Positions 28,655-36,872 of a stretch of 64,000 nt of DNA are shown one piece after another; positions within the stretch are counted from its first letter, which is position 1; every line of letters starts with the position of its first letter. The position numbers and the translations under genes were made by a program. The notes beneath the pieces were generated by a model, which had not been told where the DNA came from, made no database searches, and saw only the letters and a program-made list of their open reading frames with translations. The DNA lies in contig JAIDPF010000022.1 of the NCBI GenBank assembly GCA_029062895.1, forward strand, positions 1 through 64,000, written 5' to 3'. The DNA is from Lachnospiraceae bacterium (GTDB lineage: Bacteria; Bacillota; Clostridia; Lachnospirales; Lachnospiraceae).

Positions 28655-28664
28655 GCAATGCTCA
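28652..28664. other. Palindrome shared by two convergent stop codons
   Basis: TGAGCA-a-TGCTCA is a perfect inverted repeat whose two outer triplets are the TGA of rlmH (plus) and the TGA of the minus-strand methyltransferase gene. No T tract follows on either strand, so its value as a terminator is doubtful. Confidence 0.6.
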
Positions 28665-30038
28665 TAGGTTACGCAGGGCTTTGGGATAATGGTTTTTCAG
28701 TCTGCCGTTCGATGCCTTAAAGCCGCCGAGAGGACATCCCTCACAGCAGATAACGCCATAACCCTTGGATACGCTGTCATCTGTAATCTCCTGACCGGAA
28801 AGATACTGTATGATGCGGGAGTCTTCCGGCATAAGAAAAAGCGTGTTACGGCAGAGATTTCCGTATGCATGAAAGAAATGATGATGCGGCGTAAAACGGT
28901 TTTTCTCCATCATGCCTGCCGTAACGCCGCATAAAGTGATGCCATGGGGCGGAAGCTGGACGTGATAATCTTTTGGTAATGCGATGATTTTGTCCTGATG
29001 TTCATAAAAGGAGATTTCGGACAGGTCAAAATGATCGGTAAAAGTCTCCTGAATAAGGGACATATTTTTAGAAGATATCTTCCGAAGCGCCAAAGACGGC
29101 TTGACTGGCTGACTGTCTGTTGCGTCAGGTAACGTCCCCGTTTTTCGGAAATAAGCCATAAATTGACCTTCGCCTTGGAAAAGATGTGGATAAGATCTTC
29201 TGCAGCAGGAAATCTCTTCCCCAAAGGCGGGAGCGGTGACTGACCGTATCTGTTCCGGTATGTCATAGGGCTCCAGAGAATATTCCTGAAGTAGCCAACG
29301 GACAATATCCTCGTTTTCCTCAACGGAATAGGTGCAGGTGGAATAGACCAGAATACCTCCCGGAAGCAGTGTATTTACCGCATGACTTAAAATTTCCTTT
29401 TGCCGTTGCTGGCAGAGAAGGACATTTTCCGGGGACCATTCATGGATGCTTTCCGGATATTTACGGAACATTCCCTCACCGGAGCAGGGAGCATCCACTA
29501 AAACCATATGGAAATATCCCGGATAATATGAGGCGATCTCCTGCGGAGTCAATTTGGTAACCACAACATTGGGATATCCCATCCGTTCCATATTGCTGAT
29601 CAATATTTTGTTTCTGGAGGGATTGGGTTCATTGGCAAGCAGAAATCCCTGTGGGGACAGCTGGGATGCGATCTGTGAACTTTTTCCGCCAGGGGCGGCG
29701 CACAGATCAAGAACACGCCAATTGGGCGAGATATCGATCCCGCTGACGGGAAGCATGGCAGAGGGGTCCTGTGAATAAACAGCTCCGCCGTGATGGAGCG
29801 GATGCATACCAAGTTTAAGTTCATTTTTCACGGTGCCGCCAAAATAAAATCCAGATTTAATATTAAATATAGGAGATACAGAGCATCCAAAGCACAGTAA
29901 TAAAGCCTCTTCCGAGAGACGTTTTGGATTTAAGTGGATCCCTTTTACTGCGGCTTCGGAATAGGTTGCTTCAAAAGCGGGATATTCCCCGCCTAACATA
30001 TGTTTCATTCGTTGGATAAATGGTTCCGGTAGTTTCAT
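28662..30038 (-). CDS. rsmF: rRNA cytosine-C5 methyltransferase (RsmF/NOL1-NOP2-Sun family)
   Basis: About 458 residues. The SAM-dependent fold shows VLDLCAAPGGKSSQIA, DAPCSGEGMFRK (motif IV Cys) and the catalytic Cys in STCTYSVEENE. The C-terminal part has the RsmF-type PUA-like extension (GVICCEGCPLGGFKASNGRLKNHYPK). The target is probably a 16S rRNA cytosine, by family. The track begins at TTG 30077, which lies inside a -35 box; ATG 30038 matches the family N-terminus (KLPEPFIQRMK). No SD precedes it, and the promoter at 30048-30077 predicts an almost leaderless mRNA. It is the only minus-strand gene between 0.3 kb and the window end. Confidence 0.93.
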   Translation of the reverse strand: MKLPEPFIQRMKHMLGGEYPAFEATYSEAAVKGIHLNPKRLSEEALLLCFGCSVSPIFNIKSGFYFGGTVKNELKLGMHPLHHGGAVYSQDPSAMLPVSGIDISPNWRVLDLCAAPGGKSSQIASQLSPQGFLLANEPNPSRNKILISNMERMGYPNVVVTKLTPQEIASYYPGYFHMVLVDAPCSGEGMFRKYPESIHEWSPENVLLCQQRQKEILSHAVNTLLPGGILVYSTCTYSVEENEDIVRWLLQEYSLEPYDIPEQIRSVTAPAFGEEISCCRRSYPHLFQGEGQFMAYFRKTGTLPDATDSQPVKPSLALRKISSKNMSLIQETFTDHFDLSEISFYEHQDKIIALPKDYHVQLPPHGITLCGVTAGMMEKNRFTPHHHFFHAYGNLCRNTLFLMPEDSRIIQYLSGQEITDDSVSKGYGVICCEGCPLGGFKASNGRLKNHYPKALRNL

Positions 30039-30047
30039 TGTAAGTGG

Positions 30048-30077
30048 ATTGTAGCATAAATGGAGGCAGGATGTCAA
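30048..30077 (-). promoter_or_regulatory. Strong promoter for the methyltransferase gene, near-leaderless
   Basis: On the minus strand: perfect TTGACA (30077-30072), 18 nt, then extended -10 TGCTACAAT ending at 30048. The start site predicted 7 nt downstream (A at 30041) is 3 nt before the ATG. Confidence 0.7.
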
Positions 30078-30115
30078 AGTATCTGCCGTGAAATGAAGAA
30101 AGGAGATTCTGCTGG

Positions 30116-31420
30116 ATGAGAATGTATGATCTGATTGTAAAAAAGCGTAATGGCGGTGTTCTGGAGGCAGATGAGATCCGCTGGATGATCAAGCAGTATA
30201 CGGCAGGCAATATCCCCGATTATCAGATGTCTGCTATGATGATGGCGGTATATTTTCAGGGAATGGATGAGAAAGAGACTCTGGAACTGACGCTGGCGAT
30301 GCGGGACAGCGGTGATATTTTGGACCTTTCCGGAATCAAGGGGGTCAAGGTGGATAAACATTCCACCGGTGGCGTGGGTGATAAAACGAGCATTACACTT
30401 GCACCGTTGGTATCTTCGGTAGGGGTCAAGGTTGCGAAGATGAGCGGCAGAGGCTTAGGACATACCGGTGGGACGATTGATAAACTGGAGAGCTTTCCGG
30501 GTTTTTCGACGGGTATTTTAACAGAACATTTTTTTGATCAGGTCAACCGGATCGGGATCGCTATTATGGGACAGACGGCAGAACTTGCGCCGGCGGATAA
30601 AAAACTATACGCGTTAAGGGATGTGACGGCAACTGTGGATAATTTTTCTCTGATTGCCAGTTCGATTATGAGTAAGAAACTTGCGGCAGGTGCGGATGCC
30701 ATTGTATTAGATGTGAAATGCGGCAGCGGCGCATTCATGAAAAAACGGGAAGACGCCATGCGGCTGGCGGAGGAAATGGTTAAGATCGGCAAGGGTGCAG
30801 GAAAATCCACCACCGCGTTTTTGACGAATATGGATCAGCCGTTAGGCTTTGCTGTGGGCAATGCGTTAGAGGTGAAAGAAGCTATTGATACATTGAAAGG
30901 AAAAGGACCGGAAGATTTTACGAAACTGTGTTTGACCCTTGGCATACAGATGGTTCTGTCGGCAGGCATTGCGAAGGAGGAAAAAGAAGCGGAGGAAATG
31001 CTGCAAAAATCCATTGATTCTGGTGCAGCGCTTGATAAACTGGCAGAATGGGTAGAAGCTCAGGGCGGCGAAAAAGAGGCGGTATATCAGACAGAACGAT
31101 TACCACAAAGCCGGTATACAACTGTTTTGACCAGTCCTAAGGACGGATATATCGGGCATATTACCTGTGATGAGGTGGGTGTCTGCTCGTTGATCTTAGG
31201 CGGTGGCAGGGAGACGAAGGAGAGTGAGATTGATCTGTCTGTGGGTATTGTGCTGAAAAAGAAAATTGGTGATCCGGTAAAAGAAAATGATGTGCTGGCG
31301 GAGATTCATTATAATGACGAACAGAAATGCATTCAGGCAAAGGAACGTCTCTTAAAGGCGTATTCGATACAGGAAAAAGAGCCTGGACATACGGAAATTA
31401 TTCTGGATAAAGTCATGTAA
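30116..31420 (+). CDS. pdp: Pyrimidine-nucleoside phosphorylase
   Basis: Phosphorolysis of uridine and thymidine in nucleoside salvage. 434 residues with the signature KMSGRGLGHTGGTIDKLES, the phosphate loop VDKHSTGGVGDKTS and the C-terminal domain starting near YTTVLTSPKDGYIG. The length fits the thymidine/pyrimidine phosphorylase family. AAGGAG lies 10 nt upstream of ATG 30116. Confidence 0.95.
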   Translation: MRMYDLIVKKRNGGVLEADEIRWMIKQYTAGNIPDYQMSAMMMAVYFQGMDEKETLELTLAMRDSGDILDLSGIKGVKVDKHSTGGVGDKTSITLAPLVSSVGVKVAKMSGRGLGHTGGTIDKLESFPGFSTGILTEHFFDQVNRIGIAIMGQTAELAPADKKLYALRDVTATVDNFSLIASSIMSKKLAAGADAIVLDVKCGSGAFMKKREDAMRLAEEMVKIGKGAGKSTTAFLTNMDQPLGFAVGNALEVKEAIDTLKGKGPEDFTKLCLTLGIQMVLSAGIAKEEKEAEEMLQKSIDSGAALDKLAEWVEAQGGEKEAVYQTERLPQSRYTTVLTSPKDGYIGHITCDEVGVCSLILGGGRETKESEIDLSVGIVLKKKIGDPVKENDVLAEIHYNDEQKCIQAKERLLKAYSIQEKEPGHTEIILDKVM

Positions 31421-31463
31421 TCTGTTATTTTTTCATAGCATATTAAAAAAGAGATGATATGCC

Positions 31464-31679
31464 ATGGATATAGCAGATATCAGGGCAGCCATGACCGGTG
31501 ATCATGAGCTGACGATTGAAAATTATAAAGGAATCGTAGAATATCAAGATGATCGCATCCTTGTATGCGGCAGGGATCAAAAACTTTTAGTGACAGGATG
31601 CGAACTTTGCATTGATTATTATTCCAGATTTGATCTGCATATTTTAGGCAGGATAGAATCTCTGCAGTGGCTTAGATAG
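31464..31679 (+). CDS. yqfC: YqfC-like sporulation protein
   Basis: 71 residues of the YabP/YqfC family, with the core GIVEYQDDRILV...LLVTGCELCIDYYSRFDLHILGRIESL. It is shorter than B. subtilis YqfC (93 aa) because the N-terminus is trimmed. It is followed by yqfD, phoH and ybeY in the conserved order, which supports the call. Expected to be expressed in the mother cell during sporulation; no sigma-E promoter was clearly visible. Confidence 0.88.
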   Translation: MDIADIRAAMTGDHELTIENYKGIVEYQDDRILVCGRDQKLLVTGCELCIDYYSRFDLHILGRIESLQWLR

Positions 31680-31715
31680 CTGTATTTAAAGCAAGTCGCA
31701 GCATGGAGAATCATA

Positions 31716-32960
31716 ATGATTTTAAGATTGCTTCGCCGTCTGTTTTTTATTGAACACTATCTGCGCATTGAGGGGGATTATGCAGAACGTTTTATCAACC
31801 TTTGCGCAAAAAATGACATCCAGTTGGAGAAGATCAAAAGAACAGAAGAAAATGTCCAGGCTATAGCGATCGGTTTCTGTGCATCAAAGATCAAAGAACT
31901 GGCTGATAAGGCGGGGATTTCAGTGACGATTACAAAGAAAAGCGGATTATTGTATCGTTTTCTGTTTTACCGCTGCAGGATCGTATTTTATCTGATGCCG
32001 CCCGCTATACTTGTTGCCCTGTGGGTGTTGTCCGGCTTTATATGGTCCGTCCAAGTGTCCGGCAACCGGTCCATTACGAACGATATGTTGTACGATTATT
32101 TGATAGAGCAGGAATGGTACTATGGTGACAGGATCAGCAATATCGTGCCGGATGAGATGGAGGAACACCTTCGGGCGCGTTTCCCGATCATTACATGGTG
32201 CAATGTGGTCGTGAAAGGGACCTGCCTTATGATTGATATCAAAGAAAATGAACTTGCAGGCGCGCAGACTGGGGAATATCAGCAATATAATATGGACGGA
32301 TATGGAGATATGGCTGCTTTGGAGCAGGGGACGGTTGCTTCCATCATTACGCGCGCCGGTATTCCGCAGTGTAAGACTGGAGACAGCGTATCGCAGGGAC
32401 AAATTCTTGTGAGCGGCAAAATTCCGATCTATAATAATACGGGAGATACCGTGATCGATTACCGTTATGTGGCTGCAGACGCGGATATTATGCTGCAATA
32501 TGAGATCAGTTATCTGAATTACGTATCTGCGGAGGTGTGTGTCAAGGAATATACAGGCGCATCAAAGGAATCCCCTTTTATCACCACTCAGCTGGGAAAG
32601 TGGCAGATCGGCGCGCAGGATGCACCCTATGAGACATTTGATCATTATTCTTCCTGTTATCAGTTAAGATGTATGGATAATTTTTATCTACCGTGTTATT
32701 ATGGTAAGATAGAGTATCTGGAAACTACGTTTCACAATATCTATCGGAATGATCAGCAGGTCAGGGAGATTTTGATAGAGGATTATAACGATTATCTGGA
32801 GGAACTGAAAGCGGCGGGTATCGAAGTTATTGGTGATGAGTTACAGTATATTCCGGGGGTGCAGGGAACGTATCTTTCCGGTCGCCTGACGATATGTGCG
32901 CCGGGCGGAGTATTTGTGCCGATGGAAAGTTCTGTTGTCATTGACACAGGAACAGATTGA
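31716..32960 (+). CDS. yqfD: YqfD sporulation membrane protein
   Basis: 414 residues. A cytosolic N-terminal part is followed by one membrane helix at about residues 86-108 (FYLMPPAILVALWVLSGFIW) and a large extracytoplasmic beta-rich domain starting with WSVQVSGNRSITNDMLYDYL, as in the YqfD family, an integral membrane sporulation protein of unknown mechanism (SpoIVB-checkpoint neighbourhood in Bacillus). SD GGAG lies 7 nt before ATG. yqfC-yqfD spacing is 36 nt. Confidence 0.92.
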   Translation: MILRLLRRLFFIEHYLRIEGDYAERFINLCAKNDIQLEKIKRTEENVQAIAIGFCASKIKELADKAGISVTITKKSGLLYRFLFYRCRIVFYLMPPAILVALWVLSGFIWSVQVSGNRSITNDMLYDYLIEQEWYYGDRISNIVPDEMEEHLRARFPIITWCNVVVKGTCLMIDIKENELAGAQTGEYQQYNMDGYGDMAALEQGTVASIITRAGIPQCKTGDSVSQGQILVSGKIPIYNNTGDTVIDYRYVAADADIMLQYEISYLNYVSAEVCVKEYTGASKESPFITTQLGKWQIGAQDAPYETFDHYSSCYQLRCMDNFYLPCYYGKIEYLETTFHNIYRNDQQVREILIEDYNDYLEELKAAGIEVIGDELQYIPGVQGTYLSGRLTICAPGGVFVPMESSVVIDTGTD

Positions 32961-33018
32961 ACTAAAATTAGGCAGGGCTTGGCTATTAGTGTGAAAGGCG
33001 TTTTTCATTCCTATTTAA

Positions 33019-33033
33019 GCCGCCGAAGGCGGC
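33019..33033 (+). promoter_or_regulatory. GC-rich hairpin just upstream of the phoH SD
   Basis: GCCGCC-gaa-GGCGGC, followed 2 nt later by GAGGG, the phoH SD. No T tract follows. It could insulate or modulate translation of phoH. Confidence 0.45.
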
Positions 33034-33046
33034 ATGAGGGATTAAT

Positions 33047-34054
33047 ATGAATCATGATTATAAAGAACAACTCAATATAAGCAGCGATGCCATGCGCATG
33101 ATTTTTGGGGAATGTGACCGGTATATCAATAAGATGGAACGGGAACTTTCGGTGGAAGTCATTGATCGCGATGGCGCTTTGCAGATTTATGGGGAACCGT
33201 CTTCAGTGCGTAAGGCGAAGTCTCTGATTTTAGATCTGATAGAGATCTCGAAAAATACGGATTCGCTGGAGGCGCATAAGGTAGAGTATGGAATTACGAT
33301 GGCAAAGGAAGATAAGGTAGATGTTTTGCTGGCGCTGGAGGATGATGTCATTTGCCATACGATGAATGGTAAAGCGGTAAAGCCTAAAACGGAAGGGCAG
33401 CTGAAATATGTTCAAGCCATCCGGGATAATATGGTCGTATTTGGGACAGGCCCTGCAGGAACAGGAAAAACGTATCTTGCTATGGCGATGGCAATCACGG
33501 CATTTAAGCGGGAGGAGGTCAGCCGTATCATCCTGACAAGACCGGCAATCGAAGCCGGAGAAAAGTTGGGATTTCTTCCAGGAGATCTGCAGAGTAAAGT
33601 GGATCCGTATCTCCGTCCATTATATGACGCGCTCTATCAGATCATGGGAGCAGAGGCTTTTAGTAAAAATATGGAAAAGGGTTTGATTGAAGTGGCGCCT
33701 TTGGCTTATATGAGAGGACGGACGCTTGATAATGCCTTTATTATTTTAGATGAAGCACAGAATACAACACCTGCGCAGATGAAGATGTTTTTGACCAGAA
33801 TTGGTTTTGGCTCTAAAGCAGTTATTACAGGAGACCGTACCCAGAAGGACTTGTCGCAGGGAACCCTTTCCGGACTTGATGAGGCATGCAAAGTGCTGTC
33901 CAAAGTAGAAGGCATCTCCTTTTGTACGCTGACCAGTAAGGATGTGGTAAGACATCCGCTGGTCATGAAGATCGTGCAGGAGTACGAGAGATATGAACAG
34001 TCGAAAAAACACTCAAAATATGACAGGCAGATGAACCATAATCCTAAAAGATAG
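33047..34054 (+). CDS. phoH: PhoH-family ATPase
   Basis: 335 residues. An N-terminal KH-like region is followed by the PhoH ATPase domain with Walker A GPAGTGKTYLAMAMA and Walker B AFIILDEAQNTTPAQMKMFLTR, plus ITGDRTQKDL. The family is an RNA-associated ATPase, often paired with ybeY and implicated in RNA processing. It is 13 nt upstream of ybeY, so co-transcription is very likely. Confidence 0.95.
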   Translation: MNHDYKEQLNISSDAMRMIFGECDRYINKMERELSVEVIDRDGALQIYGEPSSVRKAKSLILDLIEISKNTDSLEAHKVEYGITMAKEDKVDVLLALEDDVICHTMNGKAVKPKTEGQLKYVQAIRDNMVVFGTGPAGTGKTYLAMAMAITAFKREEVSRIILTRPAIEAGEKLGFLPGDLQSKVDPYLRPLYDALYQIMGAEAFSKNMEKGLIEVAPLAYMRGRTLDNAFIILDEAQNTTPAQMKMFLTRIGFGSKAVITGDRTQKDLSQGTLSGLDEACKVLSKVEGISFCTLTSKDVVRHPLVMKIVQEYERYEQSKKHSKYDRQMNHNPKR

Positions 34055-34066
34055 AGGACGATCAAT

Positions 34067-34573
34067 ATGACATTGTATTTTGAAAAAGAAACGAAGGAAG
34101 AACTGGCACTGGACTTTGAAATGATTGCCAAAGATGTGATCAGGGCGGTGCTTGCTTTTTACCGCTGCCCATATGAGGTCTGTGTTTCCGTTTATCTTGT
34201 GGATGATGAGACAATACAGCGCGCCAACCGAGAAACGCGTGGTATCAATAAGATTACGGATGTATTGTCCTTTCCCAACGTACCATTTGAGAAAGAGGCG
34301 GATTTCGCGATCCTGAATGAAGATGGCAGTCATTATGCTTACTTTGATCCAGATACGGAGGAACTGATCTTAGGGGAGATCATGATTTGTCAGAAGCAGA
34401 TGACGAAGCAGGCAGAACAGTATGGACACAGCATCCTGCGGGAATATGCTTTTTTATTGACACATAGTATGCTGCATCTTTTGGGATATGATCATATGGA
34501 AGAAGTGCAGAGATTGCGGATGGAAGAAGCGCAGAGACTGATATTGGAGCAGCTTTCTATTACAAGGGAATAG
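34067..34573 (+). CDS. ybeY: Endoribonuclease YbeY (rRNA maturation)
   Basis: 168 residues with the zinc-binding HxxxHxxxxxH motif THSMLHLLGYDHM and the family core NKITDVLSFP. It acts in 16S rRNA 3'-end maturation and ribosome quality control. In B. subtilis a membrane HD phosphodiesterase gene (yqfF/pgpH) lies between phoH and ybeY, and dgkA, cdd and era follow; none of these is present here. Confidence 0.95.
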   Translation: MTLYFEKETKEELALDFEMIAKDVIRAVLAFYRCPYEVCVSVYLVDDETIQRANRETRGINKITDVLSFPNVPFEKEADFAILNEDGSHYAYFDPDTEELILGEIMICQKQMTKQAEQYGHSILREYAFLLTHSMLHLLGYDHMEEVQRLRMEEAQRLILEQLSITRE

Positions 34574-34630
34574 ACCTTGAGATAACTCATGAAGAATTAC
34601 AGAAGCTTGCGAGTAGAGAAAGGATAAGAC

Positions 34631-36289
34631 ATGGGCAAAAGAAAAAGAGCAAGAAAAGTACAGAATAATTATCCGGCAGAGGATTTGGTGATTCCAGCAG
34701 TAGTTTTGATGATCATTCTGCTTACTTCATGGACATGGGCGGTGATTGTTTCCAAAAATGGACTGCAGGGATCGGCGTATTTTTTTTCGGTATTCGACCT
34801 GATCCTGATTCTGATGGGATCGGTACCTTATACACTAAAGTCTGTAATTGCCTCTCTCGTTAACAAACGGGTGGAACAGCGGCAGTACCGCAATGCAAAA
34901 AGTATATTGAATGCAGGTTTATTAATCGCTATTTTATACAGTATTACAGTGATTCTTCTGTTATATATCTTTGCGGATTCGCTGTGTCTGTCTGTTTTGA
35001 TTGGGCCAAAAAGTTATCTGACGTTAATTATACTAACCTGCGCCATATTTTGTTACAGTATTTCTTGTACTTTTAAGGGATACTTTGAAGGAATGGGTGG
35101 ATCGTTTCCACTACTGGCGGCATCTCTGACCGGACAACTTGTAATGGCAATTGCAACGGCTATATTTTCCGGCATCCTTATGACACGGGGGATTAAAGCG
35201 GCTAATGTGCTTGGAACACAGGAAACGCGTTATGCATATGGCGCTGCTGGGGCTGCTGTCGGGGTGTTTATAGGCATTTTGGCGGTATGTGTCCTAATGT
35301 TATTCCTATACCAAATGTATGGAAAATATTTTAGAAAACTCTTAAAGAGAGATACTGCCAAAAGAAGGATGGATACGATAGACATTGTCATCCATCTTTT
35401 GATGCAGGTGTTTCCCGTGGCAGGAAGCTATTTTGTGGTACTGCTCTATCCGGTCATCGATCAGATTATCTTTTTCAAAACAGGTGAACTTCAGGGAAAA
35501 ACGATCATGTTGACCTATCAATGGGGCGCTTATTCGGGAGTTTACAGAGGCATACTCTTTCTGCCGCTGCTAATCGTACTGACGCTTACTGCCGTTGAAA
35601 AAAGGAAACTGTCCATCGGATATCAAAGCGGTGATCTTCATGAAGTACGTATTAAGATCCATGGAATTATCCGTGATAACATGATTGTGTCACTATTCTT
35701 TATGGCGTTGGCGCTTATTATGTCAGATAAGATTATTGCAGGATTCTTCCTTATGGAATCCGCGCTTGCGGTTCGCCTGCTTCGCATGGGATGTATCGCG
35801 ATCGTATTGCTTGCTATGTCAGTGACGCTGCTTGTGATTCTTCCTGCAATCAATATGTCCCTTGCTTCTTTGTTAACAGGAATCTGTGCGCTTGCGGCAA
35901 ACGGCATTATTGCATATATTACGGTGGAACGGCTGTCTATGGGGATTTATGGTGTTATACTCTCTGTCATCGTATTTGGGGCGGTATATACGTTGCTGGG
36001 AATGTTTTTTTTGCATCAGGCAGTTAAGGGGCGTATGAATATCAGGAAGATTCTGTATTTCCCGGTGGCATCTATTATAGTTACCATGGTTGTGATGATC
36101 CTGTTATCTCTTTTATTTGGATTATTTTTACCGCCGATCATTAATGTGATTGTAACCGCGCTGCTTTCCTTCCTGATATATTTTATTGCGCTGGCTAAGT
36201 TTGAGGTGATCAGCGCATATTCGGTTTCCGCGTTCCCATTTGGAAATCTGTTTTTGAGGCTTGGTAAATTGCTTGGAATCTTCCCATAA
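34631..36289 (+). CDS. SpoVB/MurJ-like polysaccharide flippase (MOP superfamily)
   Basis: 552 residues, very hydrophobic, with about 14 membrane segments after a basic N-terminus (MGKRKRARKVQNN). It contains family-typical GSVPYTLKSVIASLVNKRV and FKGYFEGMGG. The family flips lipid-linked sugars; the SpoVB branch is needed for spore cortex. The neighbourhood (yqfC, yqfD, bofC-like) favours a sporulation or envelope role, but Wzx-like or MurJ-like activity cannot be excluded. Confidence 0.88.
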   Translation: MGKRKRARKVQNNYPAEDLVIPAVVLMIILLTSWTWAVIVSKNGLQGSAYFFSVFDLILILMGSVPYTLKSVIASLVNKRVEQRQYRNAKSILNAGLLIAILYSITVILLLYIFADSLCLSVLIGPKSYLTLIILTCAIFCYSISCTFKGYFEGMGGSFPLLAASLTGQLVMAIATAIFSGILMTRGIKAANVLGTQETRYAYGAAGAAVGVFIGILAVCVLMLFLYQMYGKYFRKLLKRDTAKRRMDTIDIVIHLLMQVFPVAGSYFVVLLYPVIDQIIFFKTGELQGKTIMLTYQWGAYSGVYRGILFLPLLIVLTLTAVEKRKLSIGYQSGDLHEVRIKIHGIIRDNMIVSLFFMALALIMSDKIIAGFFLMESALAVRLLRMGCIAIVLLAMSVTLLVILPAINMSLASLLTGICALAANGIIAYITVERLSMGIYGVILSVIVFGAVYTLLGMFFLHQAVKGRMNIRKILYFPVASIIVTMVVMILLSLLFGLFLPPIINVIVTALLSFLIYFIALAKFEVISAYSVSAFPFGNLFLRLGKLLGIFP

Positions 36290-36340
36290 GTGAGGCATAA
36301 TCTTGCCGTATAACAATAGGAATTGTGGAGTAGTGTTATG

Positions 36341-36362
36341 GAAAGGCATGGTTATTAATATG
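36341..36362 (+). repeat. Leader segment shared with repeat family A tail
   Basis: GAAAGGCATGGTTATTAATATG differs from 15605-15626 at one position only. The two palindromic stems of family A are missing here. It supplies the SD of the HD gene. Confidence 0.55.
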
Positions 36363-36800
36363 ATTTATACACCGTTAACAATTAAAGCGATCAATATGGC
36401 GTATCAAGCGCATGAGGGTCAATTTGATAGAGGAGGGCTGCCTTATATTTTTCATCCATATCATCTTGCGGAACAGATGAAAGATGAATATTCGGTCTGC
36501 GCGGCAGTTCTTCATGATGTAGTGGAAGATACGGACGTTGGCATTGATGTGATCGCAAGGGAGTTCCCGGTTGAGGTTGTGCAGGCTGTACGGCTTTTGA
36601 CGCACGATCCGAATACGCCTTATCTGGAATATATTGAAAGATTAAAGGACGACCCAATTGCACGTCAGGTCAAGCTTGCTGATCTGGCACACAACATGGA
36701 TGACACCAGAACCATGGATTCTGGTGTGGAATCTGTGGAAAAGAAGAAGAAACGCAAAGAAAAATATATGAGAGCAAAAGAGATATTACTGAATAAATAA
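36360..36800 (+). CDS. Single-domain HD hydrolase (SpoT/Mesh1-like)
   Basis: About 146 residues. The HD motif ladder is present: HEGQFDRGGLPYIFHP (H), VLHDVVEDTD (HD) and KLADLAHNMD (D), as in the ppGpp hydrolase half of RelA/SpoT; synthetase and TGS domains are absent. A role in (p)ppGpp or related nucleotide hydrolysis is likely by family. The track start (36303) has no SD. ATG 36348 is only 1 nt after GGAAAGG, so ATG 36360 is preferred. The leader GAAAGGCATGGTTATTA is nearly identical to that of the CNNM gene at 15605. Confidence 0.88.
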   Translation: MIYTPLTIKAINMAYQAHEGQFDRGGLPYIFHPYHLAEQMKDEYSVCAAVLHDVVEDTDVGIDVIAREFPVEVVQAVRLLTHDPNTPYLEYIERLKDDPIARQVKLADLAHNMDDTRTMDSGVESVEKKKKRKEKYMRAKEILLNK

Positions 36801-36872
36801 ATTATTTGAGCTGATACTATAAAAAAATGACTGAAAGCCGGAAACATTCTCCGGCCATGGAAGGGGTTATTT

